Of a DNA stretch of 64,000 bases, positions 1 to 9,065 are shown one piece after another. The notes beneath the pieces are model-generated. The model searched no databases. It worked only from the letters and a program-made list of their open reading frames with translations, and was not told the origin of the DNA. The position numbers were made by a program, and so were the translations under genes. The stretch covers positions 1 through 64,000 of the forward strand of contig JAFEBH010000023.1 of assembly GCA_018242765.1 (NCBI GenBank). Reading direction: 5' to 3'. Within the stretch, counting starts at the first letter, position 1; each line of letters starts with the position of its first letter. The stretch is from Nitrospira sp. GTDB lineage: Bacteria > Nitrospirota > Nitrospiria > Nitrospirales > Nitrospiraceae.

Positions 1-20
1 TACGGTAGTGTTAACAGGCC

Positions 21-770
21 CTAGCTGATCGCTTCCAGGGTTGCTTTAAGCCGGATGATGGCTTTCGTATGGATTTGGCAGACGCGCGATTCAGTGACCT
101 TGAGGAGTTCTCCGATTTCTTTCATGGTGAGTTCTTCATAGTAATACAGCGTGAGGACGAGCCGTTCTTTTTCCGGCAACATCTGAATCGCCCCGGCAAT
201 CGACTCGCGCTCACGTTCGTTCACCAGTGAGGAGAGGGGATCGGGGGTATGGGTGTCCGCTAACATCTTCACCACTTTGTGACCGTCCGGCTCATGGAGG
301 CTCAGATCGTCCACACTGATCATGACCGCTCCCCGAGCCCGTGTGATGAACTCATCCAGCTCTTCCAACGACATCTTCAACTCGGCCGCGACCTCCTCAT
401 CCTGCGGCGGCCGACCGAGGCGACTCATCAGGACGGTGTGTGTTTTTTGGAGGAGGGAAATGCGTTCATGGACCGATCGTGGAATCCAATCCATGGCACG
501 GATCTCATCGAGCATGGCGCCTCGAATACGGAACTCCGCATAGGTCTTAAACTTGGCTTCTCGTGTCGGATCATATTTCGTCATGGCATCCATCAATCCG
601 ATGGTACCGACCGAAATCAGATCTTCCGCATCCAGGTAGGCCGGAAGCCGGAAGGCCAACCGATGGGCCATGGCACGAATGACGTGAGCAAACTCCTTGA
701 TCAGTTGCTCCCGCCTTCCCACTTGTGCCGAGAAAGATTTCCGCTCGTGTGGTAATGCCGCCTTACTCAT
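21..770 (-). CDS. fliA: Flagellar sigma factor FliA (sigma-28)
   Basis: RNA polymerase sigma factor of the sigma-28 family, which directs transcription of late flagellar genes (filament, motor, chemotaxis). The 249-residue length is typical. Region 2 is visible near residues 45-100 (LDAEDLISVGTIGLMDA, then the aromatic-rich KFKTYAEFRIRGAMLDEIR and DWIPRSV). Region 4 is the C-terminal LPEKERLVLTLYYYEELTMKEI followed by a helix-turn-helix. It is the last gene of the long flagellar run and starts 20 nt after flhG, so it is co-transcribed with the export-gate genes. No FlgM anti-sigma factor lies in the window. The family call is firm. Confidence 0.97.
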   Translation of the reverse strand: MSKAALPHERKSFSAQVGRREQLIKEFAHVIRAMAHRLAFRLPAYLDAEDLISVGTIGLMDAMTKYDPTREAKFKTYAEFRIRGAMLDEIRAMDWIPRSVHERISLLQKTHTVLMSRLGRPPQDEEVAAELKMSLEELDEFITRARGAVMISVDDLSLHEPDGHKVVKMLADTHTPDPLSSLVNERERESIAGAIQMLPEKERLVLTLYYYEELTMKEIGELLKVTESRVCQIHTKAIIRLKATLEAIS

Positions 771-790
771 AGTAATTGTCTAACCCTTCA

Positions 791-1660
791 CTAGTTACCG
801 GCATGCGTCGCCGACCGTTGCCACACCAACTGCATCGAGCTCTTCGGAAGGACAGCCTTCGGCCATTGCACGATCTGCCTGGCGAGTTTCTTGAACGCTT
901 CCGATGACGGAGCCTCCGGGAATACCTCCAAGACGGCTTTCTGCTGCATCACCGCCATCGGCACATAATCATCGTAGGGAATGGCCCCAACCAATTCGAG
1001 AGCGACATGCAAAAACCGATCCGCCGCGACATCGAGCTTCCCGAACACTTCGGATGCTTCCCGAGGACTCTTCGCTTGATTCACGAGTATTTTGAAGCGT
1101 CGTTCTCGATATTGGCGTGCCAAGACTTTTATTAAGGCATAGGCGTCGGTCAGTGATGTGGGTTCTGGCGACACCACAACCAGGGTGTCATCAGCCGAGG
1201 AGGCAAAAAATGTCACGCTTGTGGAAATACCGGCACCGGTATCTATCAACAGCACATCCATCCCGCCGGCAAACTGCGCCAACTGTTCCTGGATGATCAA
1301 CTGTTGCGATTCCGTCAATGTCGTCAGATGCGGAACCCCGGAACTCGCCGGCAATACATACACATCCGCAGGGCCCTTCAACACGATTTCGTCAAACGTA
1401 TGGGTCCCGGCCAGCACATCTTCAATCGTATGCCGAGGAACGAGACCAAGGAGCACATCGAGATTACCCAGACCGAGGTCGGCATCCAGAATCAGGACCC
1501 GCTTCCCAAGTTTCGTGAGCGCCATGGCCACATTCGCCACGACATTGGTTTTCCCCACACCGCCTTTTCCGCTGGAGACGGCAATCACTTTGGGAAACGA
1601 CGCACCTTCCGATCCGACATGATCCGACAGCAAGGCAGATGATCTGGATCTGAGTGGCAT
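791..1660 (-). CDS. flhG: Flagellar number regulator FlhG (MinD-like ATPase)
   Basis: MinD/ParA-type ATPase (FlhG/FleN/YlxH) that limits flagellar number, in known systems by acting on FlhF and on the master activator FleQ. A deviant Walker A motif (SSGKGGVGKT) follows the N-terminus, and LILDADLGLGNLDVLLGL contains the catalytic aspartate region. The open frame runs upstream to 1876. I chose the ATG at 1660 because GGAGG lies 8 nt before it and homology begins there, giving 289 residues. It starts 19 nt after flhF. The usual FlhG partner FlhF is immediately upstream, which points to a polar or spatially restricted flagellum. Confidence 0.95.
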   Translation of the reverse strand: MPLRSRSSALLSDHVGSEGASFPKVIAVSSGKGGVGKTNVVANVAMALTKLGKRVLILDADLGLGNLDVLLGLVPRHTIEDVLAGTHTFDEIVLKGPADVYVLPASSGVPHLTTLTESQQLIIQEQLAQFAGGMDVLLIDTGAGISTSVTFFASSADDTLVVVSPEPTSLTDAYALIKVLARQYRERRFKILVNQAKSPREASEVFGKLDVAADRFLHVALELVGAIPYDDYVPMAVMQQKAVLEVFPEAPSSEAFKKLARQIVQWPKAVLPKSSMQLVWQRSATHAGN

Positions 1661-1679
1661 AGTGTGACCTCCAACCAAG

Positions 1680-3026
1680 TTATCGGTGATAAGTTCCCGT
1701 TGCTGCCAACACCGCTTTGAGTCCCGCTGATCGAACGGCCTGTCGAACCTGCCCGTGCCCATCCTCAGCGACGGACGTCGTGAGCCGGATCGCCAGCGCT
1801 TCCGGAGACGCGATCTCAATATCCCCTGGAACTCGCCGCCCGACGCTCCAGTACGACAGCGGAATACCCGTGGCATATGCTACTTCGAACATCGTGCCAC
1901 AAGATTCCGTTTCGTCGAGTTTGCTGAAGAGGAGACGGAGATGGGGAAGTGTCTTGACGCATCCGATCATCCGGCAGGCTTCTCGTGCGCTGGTGGAAGC
2001 CGGCAAGACCAGATGCGACGTGATCGTCTCGTGCTTCAACAGCCGTCGCAGTTCGTTCGCCAATGCCAGATCTTCCGGCGCAATCCCCGGCATATCCATC
2101 AACACAAGGTCCACTTGGGCATGACGACGTAGTCCGGCTTGCACCTGTCGGGCAGACATCGCACAGGCAAAGGGGACGCCGATGATCTTGGCATACCGCC
2201 TAAGCTGTTCCACTGCAGTCTCTCGATAGGTATCAAACGTAATCAGGGCGACCGACTTGCGCTGTTCCAGGCGATAGTACGCGGCGAGCTTGGCGACGGC
2301 GGAGGTCTTCCCGGATCCGCTCGGGCCGATCAGCAATCCAATCGCAGGACGTGCATGGTCATGGAGCAACGGTCCCGCCGCGCGCACACGCTGTATGATC
2401 TCCTGATGAAATGCGCGTTTTATTGACTGCTCGTCGGAGAGGTCGACCACGCGCTCTGCTTTCAGCGCCTCACTCAAGAGCGATTCGATCGTGGACGGCT
2501 GCATCCCCTGATCACACAACGATCGACGGAGCGTCGAAAGAAACGGCAATGATTGACCGGCCCGTGGTTCACGTGTTTCTGGCGAAAGGTCCTGAAGTAA
2601 CCGACTCAATTCGCCGTACACTGCCCGTACCTGACGGAGGCGGTTTGGTTTGCCTTTCGACACGGCAGACTTCTTGGGCGTCTCTGGTCTATTGCGCACG
2701 ACGGTCCTGGTCTCACTGATGGGCTCCAAGACACCTCGCAAGGTCTGCTGGAAGGTCCTCAGCGAGACAACGGTCGAGGGGTGATCTCCAGGCGGTGGTA
2801 TTGCGGGAGCGGATGCTTGAACTCTGACGCCTTCCGGTACAATCAGCGGACGCTCGCGCTCAACGGCCGCCATGACCTCTAACACGGGATGGTTGAAGGC
2901 TCGCAGAATTCGCCCCCCCTCCCGCACCTCTTTCGAGGACAGGATGATGGCATCGGGTCCCAATTCCTCTTTGATAGCCCGAAGGGCATCCTGCATCGTC
3001 AGTGCGTGAAATGTCTTGACCTTCAT
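1680..3026 (-). CDS. flhF: Flagellar placement GTPase FlhF
   Basis: SRP-family GTPase that sets the position of the flagellum, typically the cell pole, in organisms with FlhF/FlhG. The N-terminus (MKVKTFHALTMQDALRAIKEELG) is the standard FlhF start. A basic linker follows, then the NG domain with P-loop GPSGSGKTS near residue 235 and the G4-like SKLDE late in the protein. The G3 motif, normally DTAG in SRP GTPases, reads DMPG here, a departure that could affect hydrolysis. Its start lies 8 nt after flhA. 448 residues is within the family range. Confidence 0.95.
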   Translation of the reverse strand: MKVKTFHALTMQDALRAIKEELGPDAIILSSKEVREGGRILRAFNHPVLEVMAAVERERPLIVPEGVRVQASAPAIPPPGDHPSTVVSLRTFQQTLRGVLEPISETRTVVRNRPETPKKSAVSKGKPNRLRQVRAVYGELSRLLQDLSPETREPRAGQSLPFLSTLRRSLCDQGMQPSTIESLLSEALKAERVVDLSDEQSIKRAFHQEIIQRVRAAGPLLHDHARPAIGLLIGPSGSGKTSAVAKLAAYYRLEQRKSVALITFDTYRETAVEQLRRYAKIIGVPFACAMSARQVQAGLRRHAQVDLVLMDMPGIAPEDLALANELRRLLKHETITSHLVLPASTSAREACRMIGCVKTLPHLRLLFSKLDETESCGTMFEVAYATGIPLSYWSVGRRVPGDIEIASPEALAIRLTTSVAEDGHGQVRQAVRSAGLKAVLAATGTYHR

Positions 3027-3034
3027 CGGCTATC

Positions 3035-5131
3035 CTAGGATGGCTGAGCCAACTCGAAATCGACCCGCACCGTGTCAAGCGACTGTAATCGGACAAATGA
3101 ATCGACCTCATTGAATCCCATCACTGGGACCGAATGCAGAATGCGATCGCTGTGGCGACGAAGATGCCGCCGAACGGCCTGTGAACAAATGAGGATCGGT
3201 TGTTGCCCACGAGCTGCTACCCGTTCAGCTGCCTGTTTGATCCCCGTCAAAAGTTTGTGCAGGACGGTCGGATCGAGCTGTAATGCAGCGCCCGGCGGAA
3301 GCGCCGCAACTTGGTCAGCCAACGACTGATCCAGCCGGGGATCCAAGGTAATCACCTGCAGGCTGCCGTCCGATGCTTGATACTGTTTGGTGATCGTCCT
3401 TGCGAGCGCTTGCCTGGCATACTCGGTCAGCAGTTCCGGATCTTTACTATGCGCGGCTTGATCGGAAATGGCCTCCAGAATGGAACGCAAATCTCGAATC
3501 GGAATGCCTTCCTTAAGCAGATTGCCGAGAACCCGGACAACGGTTCCCAACGGGACCATCGTTGGAATCAGCTCTTCCACGAGCTTCGGATGGGATTTGC
3601 CGACCTCATCCAGAAGTGCCTGAACTTCCTGGCGTCCCAATAATTCATGACCATACCGCTTCACCAGCTCGGACAGATGGGTGGCGATCGCCGAACTCGC
3701 ATCCACAACGGTATAGCCGGCCATCTGAGCCTGTTCTCGCCCATCTTCAGGAATCCAGAGCGCCGGCAGCCCAAAGGCAGGCTCTTTCGTCGCAATGCCT
3801 TGAACCAACCCCTTCTGCCCCGTCCCTGGATCAATTGCCAGCAGATGCCCCGGCAAGACATCCGCCTTGGCCACCTCCACCCCCTTCAAAAGGATGGCAT
3901 ATTCGTTCGGCCTCAACTGAAGGTTGTCACGAATATGGATGGGGGGCACAAGAAATCCCATGGTCTCTGCAAACTGCCGCCGGATCGCTTTGATCCGATC
4001 AAGCAACGCGGTGCCTTGCGTCCCTTCCACCAGACCGATCAATCCATAGCCCACCTGAACTTCCATCAGATCCAACGGCGTCACACGGGTTGGCCCTTCA
4101 TCAGCTTTAGGAGACGCAGGTGCTGGGGGTGGAGCGGCTTCCCGGAGTTCCTCCTGGTACAAGTGGTACGCCATCCACGCAACCGCACCGCCCAACACCA
4201 GGAACGCCAGATGCGGCAAACCCGGGACCAACCCGAGAGCGAGAAGAATCCCCGCTGCAATCCCCACGGGCTTTGAGGACATCAGCAGCTGCTTCGCCAT
4301 CGCCCCCCCGAGGTCCATTTCGGAAGCCGCCCGCGTCACGACAATACCGGCTGCCGTCGACACGATCAGGGCAGGAATCTGTGCCACCAACCCCTCGCCG
4401 ACGGTCAACACCGTATAGGTTTGAGCTGCGAGTCCCGGACTCATCCCTTGCTGCAAAATACCGATGGCAAGCCCACCGAGGATATTCACGAGGGTGATGA
4501 TCACCGCCGCGATGGCGTCGCCGCGAACAAACTTACTCGCACCGTCCATCGCCCCGTAGAAGTCCGCTTCTTCGGTGATTTCCCGCCTTCGTCGCCGTGC
4601 GTCGGTTTCATTGATCAAACCGGCATTCAGATCCGCATCGATACTCATCTGTTTACCGGGCATGGCATCCAACGTGAACCGAGCCGCGACCTCAGCCACA
4701 CGGCCTGCTCCCTTCGTGACCACCACAAAGTTGATGACGACGAGGATCGTGAAGACGACGAGGCCGACAGTGTAATTGCCGCCGACAATGAAATTGCCGA
4801 ACGCCCGGATGACTTCACCCGCCGCCCCGGCCCCTTCATTGCCATGCAGGAGGATGAGCCGCGTCGAGGCGATATTCAGCGACAAGCGAAACAACGTAAT
4901 CATCAAGAGAATGGATGGGAACACCGAGAATTCGATGGGCCGACGTACTTGGAGCCCAACCAAGAGAATGATGACGGAGAGGGTGATGTCAAAGCTGAGC
5001 AACAAGTCGAGGATGAACCGCGGCAACGGTAGGAGCATCACCATCAGAATGGCGACCACCCCCACGGACATGAGCACGTCCGGGTGCTTGACGAGCGGAG
5101 ATGAACCCGCTGGTTCTGTGACGGTTGCCAT
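3035..5131 (-). CDS. flhA: Flagellar export gate protein FlhA
   Basis: Inner-membrane component of the flagellar type III export gate. It forms the nonameric ring whose cytosolic domain docks chaperone-substrate complexes. 698 residues is the usual length. About eight hydrophobic segments fill the first 330 residues. The family signature (FTLDAMPGKQMSIDADL region) is intact at about residue 150. A Pro/Ala-rich linker precedes the large cytosolic domain (about 350-698). It lies between flhB (25 nt upstream) and flhF (8 nt downstream), the common order in polar-flagellated bacteria. Confidence 0.98.
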   Translation of the reverse strand: MATVTEPAGSSPLVKHPDVLMSVGVVAILMVMLLPLPRFILDLLLSFDITLSVIILLVGLQVRRPIEFSVFPSILLMITLFRLSLNIASTRLILLHGNEGAGAAGEVIRAFGNFIVGGNYTVGLVVFTILVVINFVVVTKGAGRVAEVAARFTLDAMPGKQMSIDADLNAGLINETDARRRRREITEEADFYGAMDGASKFVRGDAIAAVIITLVNILGGLAIGILQQGMSPGLAAQTYTVLTVGEGLVAQIPALIVSTAAGIVVTRAASEMDLGGAMAKQLLMSSKPVGIAAGILLALGLVPGLPHLAFLVLGGAVAWMAYHLYQEELREAAPPPAPASPKADEGPTRVTPLDLMEVQVGYGLIGLVEGTQGTALLDRIKAIRRQFAETMGFLVPPIHIRDNLQLRPNEYAILLKGVEVAKADVLPGHLLAIDPGTGQKGLVQGIATKEPAFGLPALWIPEDGREQAQMAGYTVVDASSAIATHLSELVKRYGHELLGRQEVQALLDEVGKSHPKLVEELIPTMVPLGTVVRVLGNLLKEGIPIRDLRSILEAISDQAAHSKDPELLTEYARQALARTITKQYQASDGSLQVITLDPRLDQSLADQVAALPPGAALQLDPTVLHKLLTGIKQAAERVAARGQQPILICSQAVRRHLRRHSDRILHSVPVMGFNEVDSFVRLQSLDTVRVDFELAQPS

Positions 5132-5156
5132 CGTGGTTAGAGCCTATACGCCCGAC

Positions 5157-6233
5157 TTACGCCGTGACCCCTTTCGCGCGATACACAAAGGCCAAGATTT
5201 CCGCTACCGCGCGATACAGATCCTGTGGAATTTCTTTGCCGACATCGACGAGCTTGAAGACCGTCCTCGCGACGAACTTATTTTCCACGACCGGCACGCT
5301 ATGGTGCCGTGCCAATTCCCGAATCCGTTCCGCGAGCACGCCGGCGCCTTTAGCCACCACGACCGGGGCTGTCATCGTGGCCGTGTCATACTTCAGCGCC
5401 ACAGCCAAGTGCGTGGGGTTCGTGATCACGACATCGGCAGTCTTGACGGCCGCCAGCATGCGCTTCTTGATCAACTCCCGCTGCACCGTTCGCACGCGAC
5501 TCTTGATCAGAGGATCGCCTTCCGCCGCTTTCTGTTCTTCTTTAATCTCCTGCTTCGACATGCGGAGACTGCGTTCCCATTCGTAACGCTGATAGGCATA
5601 GTCCAAGACAGCCAGTAGGGCGATCGCCCCCGACACGGCCAATCCGATCTTGAACGCAAGGCTCCCCGCCATGGGCAACACGGCACTCAACTCAAACTGA
5701 ATCAACTCCGGAACCCTCAGCACATCATGACGGGTCACCCAAACCCCAATTCCGGTGATGATCGCAATCTTGAGCAGCCCCTTGATGAGTTCGACGAGAG
5801 AACGCAGCGAGGCCAGACGTGAGAATCCCTTCGCCGGATTGATTCGGCTCCAATCGAGCTTGAAGGCGGTCGTTCGCCACAACAACCCCGTTTGGAGGAG
5901 GGTGGCCAGGCTTCCCAGCGCGACGATCCCCAGCACGATCGGAAGGCTCAAAGCACCCACCGTCACACCGGTCTGAATCAGGATCGTGTAGACCTGATCG
6001 ATCGAGATGTCTCGATACCACTCTCCGGGAAACGAGAGGGTTAACCCTTGCCGAGTCATCTCCGTCATTTTCTGGAGACCGACCGGCAACATGGCCCCCA
6101 ACAACCCCACACCACCGAGGAGCACGGCCGCCGTCGACACGTCGCGGCTCACTGCGACCTGCCCTTGCCTGCGCGCCTCCTCCTTGCGTTTGGGGGTCGC
6201 CGGCTCTGTCTTATCTCCCAAGTCGTCAGCCAT
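5157..6233 (-). CDS. flhB: Flagellar export switch protein FlhB
   Basis: Membrane protein of the flagellar type III export apparatus that switches export from rod/hook to filament substrates by autocleavage. The N-terminus is a typical charged FlhB start (MADDLGDKTEPATPKRKEEAR). Four hydrophobic segments follow, then the cytosolic domain with the autocleavage motif NPTH at about residue 272. 358 residues is normal. Its start overlaps the fliR stop by 8 nt, so translation is probably coupled. The switch partner FliK is encoded in the same cluster. Confidence 0.98.
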   Translation of the reverse strand: MADDLGDKTEPATPKRKEEARRQGQVAVSRDVSTAAVLLGGVGLLGAMLPVGLQKMTEMTRQGLTLSFPGEWYRDISIDQVYTILIQTGVTVGALSLPIVLGIVALGSLATLLQTGLLWRTTAFKLDWSRINPAKGFSRLASLRSLVELIKGLLKIAIITGIGVWVTRHDVLRVPELIQFELSAVLPMAGSLAFKIGLAVSGAIALLAVLDYAYQRYEWERSLRMSKQEIKEEQKAAEGDPLIKSRVRTVQRELIKKRMLAAVKTADVVITNPTHLAVALKYDTATMTAPVVVAKGAGVLAERIRELARHHSVPVVENKFVARTVFKLVDVGKEIPQDLYRAVAEILAFVYRAKGVTA

Positions 6234-7017
6234 GTCCCAGTACCCTCATGAGACCGAGGATCGTAAACTGCAATCGCTCGATTTCCTGAATCAACAGTTC
6301 CACTGTAAAAGGCATCGACAAGCTAAGAACCGCCAGGCCTCCGACGATGGTGATGGGGAAACTCAGCACGAACACGTTAATTTGACTGACCGCCCGTCCA
6401 AGTATGGCCAGTAGGATATTGATCATTAGAATGATGATCAGCACCGGCGCGGCAAGTTTGAGCCCCACCATGAACATCTGTTGAGAGAGACGCAGGACAT
6501 CATCTCCGGCTCCGGACGGAAACGAGGCCCCGAATGCCGGGATAGATTCGTAGCTGGACAAGATCGTGGCGACAATCAGCATGTGTCCATTCAACGAGAG
6601 CAGAACAAGAGACGCGATGAGTGTAAAGTACTGAGCCATAATCGGTGTTTGACGGGACGTGGCAGGGTCGAAAAGCTGGACAACACCGAACCCCATTTGG
6701 ATGCCGATCATTTCTCCCGCCACCTCAAAGGCTCCAAAAAACAGCCGGACGGCCAAACCAATCGCTAATCCAATCACCAGTTCGCTGAGCAGCCCGACGG
6801 CCAGGACAAGGGGATCGTAGGGCACCGTCGGGAGATTGATGAAGGGCGCCAGCAGCACTCCCAACGACAGTACCAATGCTCCTTTGATCTTCATTGGGAC
6901 CGTGCGTCCACTCAGCACCGGCAATGCGGCGAGGAGCCCTCCGATTCGAGAAATGAGGACTAAAAACGCCTGGAATTCAGGAAGCAGTATCTGAATGGTC
7001 TGGGTTAACCCCATCAT
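6226..7017 (-). CDS. fliR: Flagellar export gate protein FliR
   Basis: Integral membrane subunit of the FliPQR export gate core. 263 residues with five to six strongly hydrophobic segments and the family-typical central stretch (FGAFEVAGEMIGIQMGFG). The start has two successive ATG codons preceded by a GGAAGGG stretch. I kept the upstream one. A 110-nt spacer separates it from fliQ upstream, with no convincing promoter. The 3-prime end overlaps flhB by 8 nt. Confidence 0.96.
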   Translation of the reverse strand: MMGLTQTIQILLPEFQAFLVLISRIGGLLAALPVLSGRTVPMKIKGALVLSLGVLLAPFINLPTVPYDPLVLAVGLLSELVIGLAIGLAVRLFFGAFEVAGEMIGIQMGFGVVQLFDPATSRQTPIMAQYFTLIASLVLLSLNGHMLIVATILSSYESIPAFGASFPSGAGDDVLRLSQQMFMVGLKLAAPVLIIILMINILLAILGRAVSQINVFVLSFPITIVGGLAVLSLSMPFTVELLIQEIERLQFTILGLMRVLGHG

Positions 7018-7127
7018 CCCTTCCTAGCAGACCTCACAACGGTCCGTTCAACCTCATCCTCACGTCGCTGAGCAGCTCGCCATCCCCCCCGGAACGTCAC
7101 ACATCACCATCGTCGTTCAGCAATGTG

Positions 7128-7397
7128 TCAGTGCACGTAGTTGGGAATATTCATCAGGAGATTCGCCATGAACGTCGTCATGACGTTCAACATCCACGGA
7201 AGAAACACCAAGAGCGCTCCGAAAAGCGTCAACACTTTCGGGACGAACGTCAGCGTGGCCTCGTTGAGCTGAGTCATGGCTTGAAACGCACTGATGAGCA
7301 GCCCGACGATCAGACTCAGTCCGAGGATCGGAGCTGAAACGAGGAGCGTAGTTTCCAGCGCCTGCCGGCCCAGTTCCGTTACCATTTCAGGTGTCAT
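7128..7397 (-). CDS. fliQ: Flagellar export gate protein FliQ
   Basis: Small inner-membrane protein of the FliPQR gate. 89 residues is the exact family size. Two hydrophobic hairpin helices are visible, residues 15-37 and about 50-80, with the conserved QLNEATLTFVPK loop between them. GAGGAG lies about 8 nt before the ATG. Order fliP-fliQ-fliR is the near-universal arrangement. Confidence 0.97.
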   Translation of the reverse strand: MTPEMVTELGRQALETTLLVSAPILGLSLIVGLLISAFQAMTQLNEATLTFVPKVLTLFGALLVFLPWMLNVMTTFMANLLMNIPNYVH

Positions 7398-7487
7398 GGC
7401 TTTCTCCTCACAAGTCCTCGTCTCAACTCGTTGCCAGCAGACTCATCCACAAGCCCTGTCGCCCCACGCACACGAAAGATCGTGAGG

Positions 7488-8255
7488 TCACTGAAAGCTG
7501 CGCACCATCGAGCCGACGACCAGATACCAGCCGTCAGCCAACACGAAGAGGATCAATTTGAATGGGAGGGAGATCACGACCGGCGGCAGGAGCATCATAC
7601 CCATCGACATCAAGATGCTCGCAACGACCATGTCGACGATCAGAAAGGGAATATAGATCAAGAACCCGATTTGAAAGGCAATCCGCAACTCGCTCAGAAT
7701 AAATGCGGGAATGATGGCATGGGTGGGAACCTCTTCCACCCGATCCGGCTTGGGGATGCGACTCAACTGAATGAACAACTCAAGGTCTTTGTCCCGCACC
7801 TGTTTCAGCATGAACCCTCGAACGGGTTCGATCCCCTTCTTCCACGCATCTTCATAGGAGATTTGTTCGGCAAGCAACGGCTGCAGCGCGTTGCTGTATA
7901 CCGACTGTCCGACCGGCGCCATAATGAATACCGTGAGGAACAGGGCTAAGGACAACAACACTTGATTCGGAGGCACCGCTTGAGTCCCAAGCGCCTGGCG
8001 CAAGAACGCCAAGACAATAACGATCCTAGTAAACGACGTGACCATGATGAATAAGGCCGGCGCCAAAGAGAGCACCGTCAGGAGGATGAGAATCTGGAGA
8101 ACCACGGCAATCTGTTTCGGCCCGCCGGTCCCCAAATCAATGCTGACGGATGGGCCGTTTGCGGCTGCGTCCACGGCCGACGCCACAAGTAGCATCCCCA
8201 CCCCGACGACAATCAACCTGCCGAGGAATCTTGAATGAACGTGATCAGCGGCCAT
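7488..8255 (-). CDS. fliP: Flagellar export gate protein FliP
   Basis: Core subunit of the flagellar type III export gate. The open frame reaches 8531, but the upstream part is non-homologous and overlaps fliO. I chose the ATG at 8255, which has AAGGA 6 nt upstream and yields 255 residues beginning with a cleavable signal peptide (hydrophobic stretch ending ASAVDA), as is usual for FliP. Four membrane segments and the conserved LSLAPALFIMVTSFTRI and PPVVISLPFKL regions follow. Its start overlaps the end of fliO by 11 nt. Confidence 0.97.
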   Translation of the reverse strand: MAADHVHSRFLGRLIVVGVGMLLVASAVDAAANGPSVSIDLGTGGPKQIAVVLQILILLTVLSLAPALFIMVTSFTRIVIVLAFLRQALGTQAVPPNQVLLSLALFLTVFIMAPVGQSVYSNALQPLLAEQISYEDAWKKGIEPVRGFMLKQVRDKDLELFIQLSRIPKPDRVEEVPTHAIIPAFILSELRIAFQIGFLIYIPFLIVDMVVASILMSMGMMLLPPVVISLPFKLILFVLADGWYLVVGSMVRSFQ

Positions 8256-8652
8256 GCGGTTCCTTCTCGTGATCAGCCCACTGAAGCGGTTGTCGTTGAA
8301 GCCATGAGGCAATATCCCCTCCTGGGACCGAGGTCGTCTCAGTGGACGGCTTTTGATCTCGTAACCCGAGCAATTTCCGTAGATGCGCGGTATCGCTGAT
8401 CCGTCCGAGGGGAATGAGATCCGTCGCTGTCGCCCCAACAATGAGGTACTCGCCGGCGACCTCCACAAGACTGATCGTCTTGCGTGGAGCAAGGTAGCCA
8501 CTGGCCAGCACCTGGACCAGTGGCTGACCATTGGACTTCCCTGCCCGCCCTCCCATCATCCGACGAGCCACCCAGGCGACGATGCCGATACAGAGCAACA
8601 CCACGGCCAGCGCCGAGACCGTTCGAATCAGGCTGTCCCATATGTCGATCAC
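8245..8652 (-). CDS. fliO: Flagellar biosynthesis protein FliO
   Basis: Small membrane protein that assists assembly of the FliPQR gate. 135 residues. One membrane helix lies near the N-terminus (about residues 13-30), followed by a basic patch (RRMMGGRAGK) and the FliO/FliZ fold with LVQVLASGYLAPRKTISLVEV. The sequence is weakly conserved across bacteria, so the call rests on this pattern plus its place between fliN and fliP. The start lies 19 nt after fliN. Confidence 0.9.
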   Translation of the reverse strand: MIDIWDSLIRTVSALAVVLLCIGIVAWVARRMMGGRAGKSNGQPLVQVLASGYLAPRKTISLVEVAGEYLIVGATATDLIPLGRISDTAHLRKLLGLRDQKPSTETTSVPGGDIASWLQRQPLQWADHEKEPHGR

Positions 8653-8671
8653 AGGCTCTCCTTCTCAGCAC

Positions 8672-9040
8672 TCACCGCAATTGCTGAACACGTTCGGCCG
8701 CACTGACAACATCAGTCAACCGAACACCGAACTTTTCGTTCACCACGACGACTTCGCCGCGCGCAACCAGTTTATTGTTCACCATCACGTCCATTGGTTC
8801 GCCTGCTAATTTGTCAAGCTCGATGACAGACCCCTGCGCCAACTGCAACAGGTCGCGGATCGCCATTTTGCTGGATCCCACATACACCGTGACGTTCATG
8901 GGAATATCCAGAATAAAATCGATATTCTTCGGACTGCCTCCGCTTTCGGAACCCTGAACAGGCGGAAACGATGCGAGCTGTGGAGAAGTCCCTCCACTGG
9001 CCTGAAGATTCGGAGATGTCGTGGATTCTGATTCGGCCAT
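8672..9040 (-). CDS. fliN: Flagellar motor switch protein FliN
   Basis: C-ring component of the flagellar switch and docking site for the FliH/FliI complex. 122 residues. A low-complexity Ser/Gly-rich N-terminal tail of about 38 residues precedes a single SpoA domain (IPMNVTVYVGSSKMAIRDLL ... GVRLTDVV). Located 25 nt after fliM, its C-ring partner. The companion fliG lies further upstream in the cluster, so all three switch genes are present. Confidence 0.97.
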   Translation of the reverse strand: MAESESTTSPNLQASGGTSPQLASFPPVQGSESGGSPKNIDFILDIPMNVTVYVGSSKMAIRDLLQLAQGSVIELDKLAGEPMDVMVNNKLVARGEVVVVNEKFGVRLTDVVSAAERVQQLR

Positions 9041-9065
9041 GGTCGTTCGCGTCCTCCGGTCCTGT

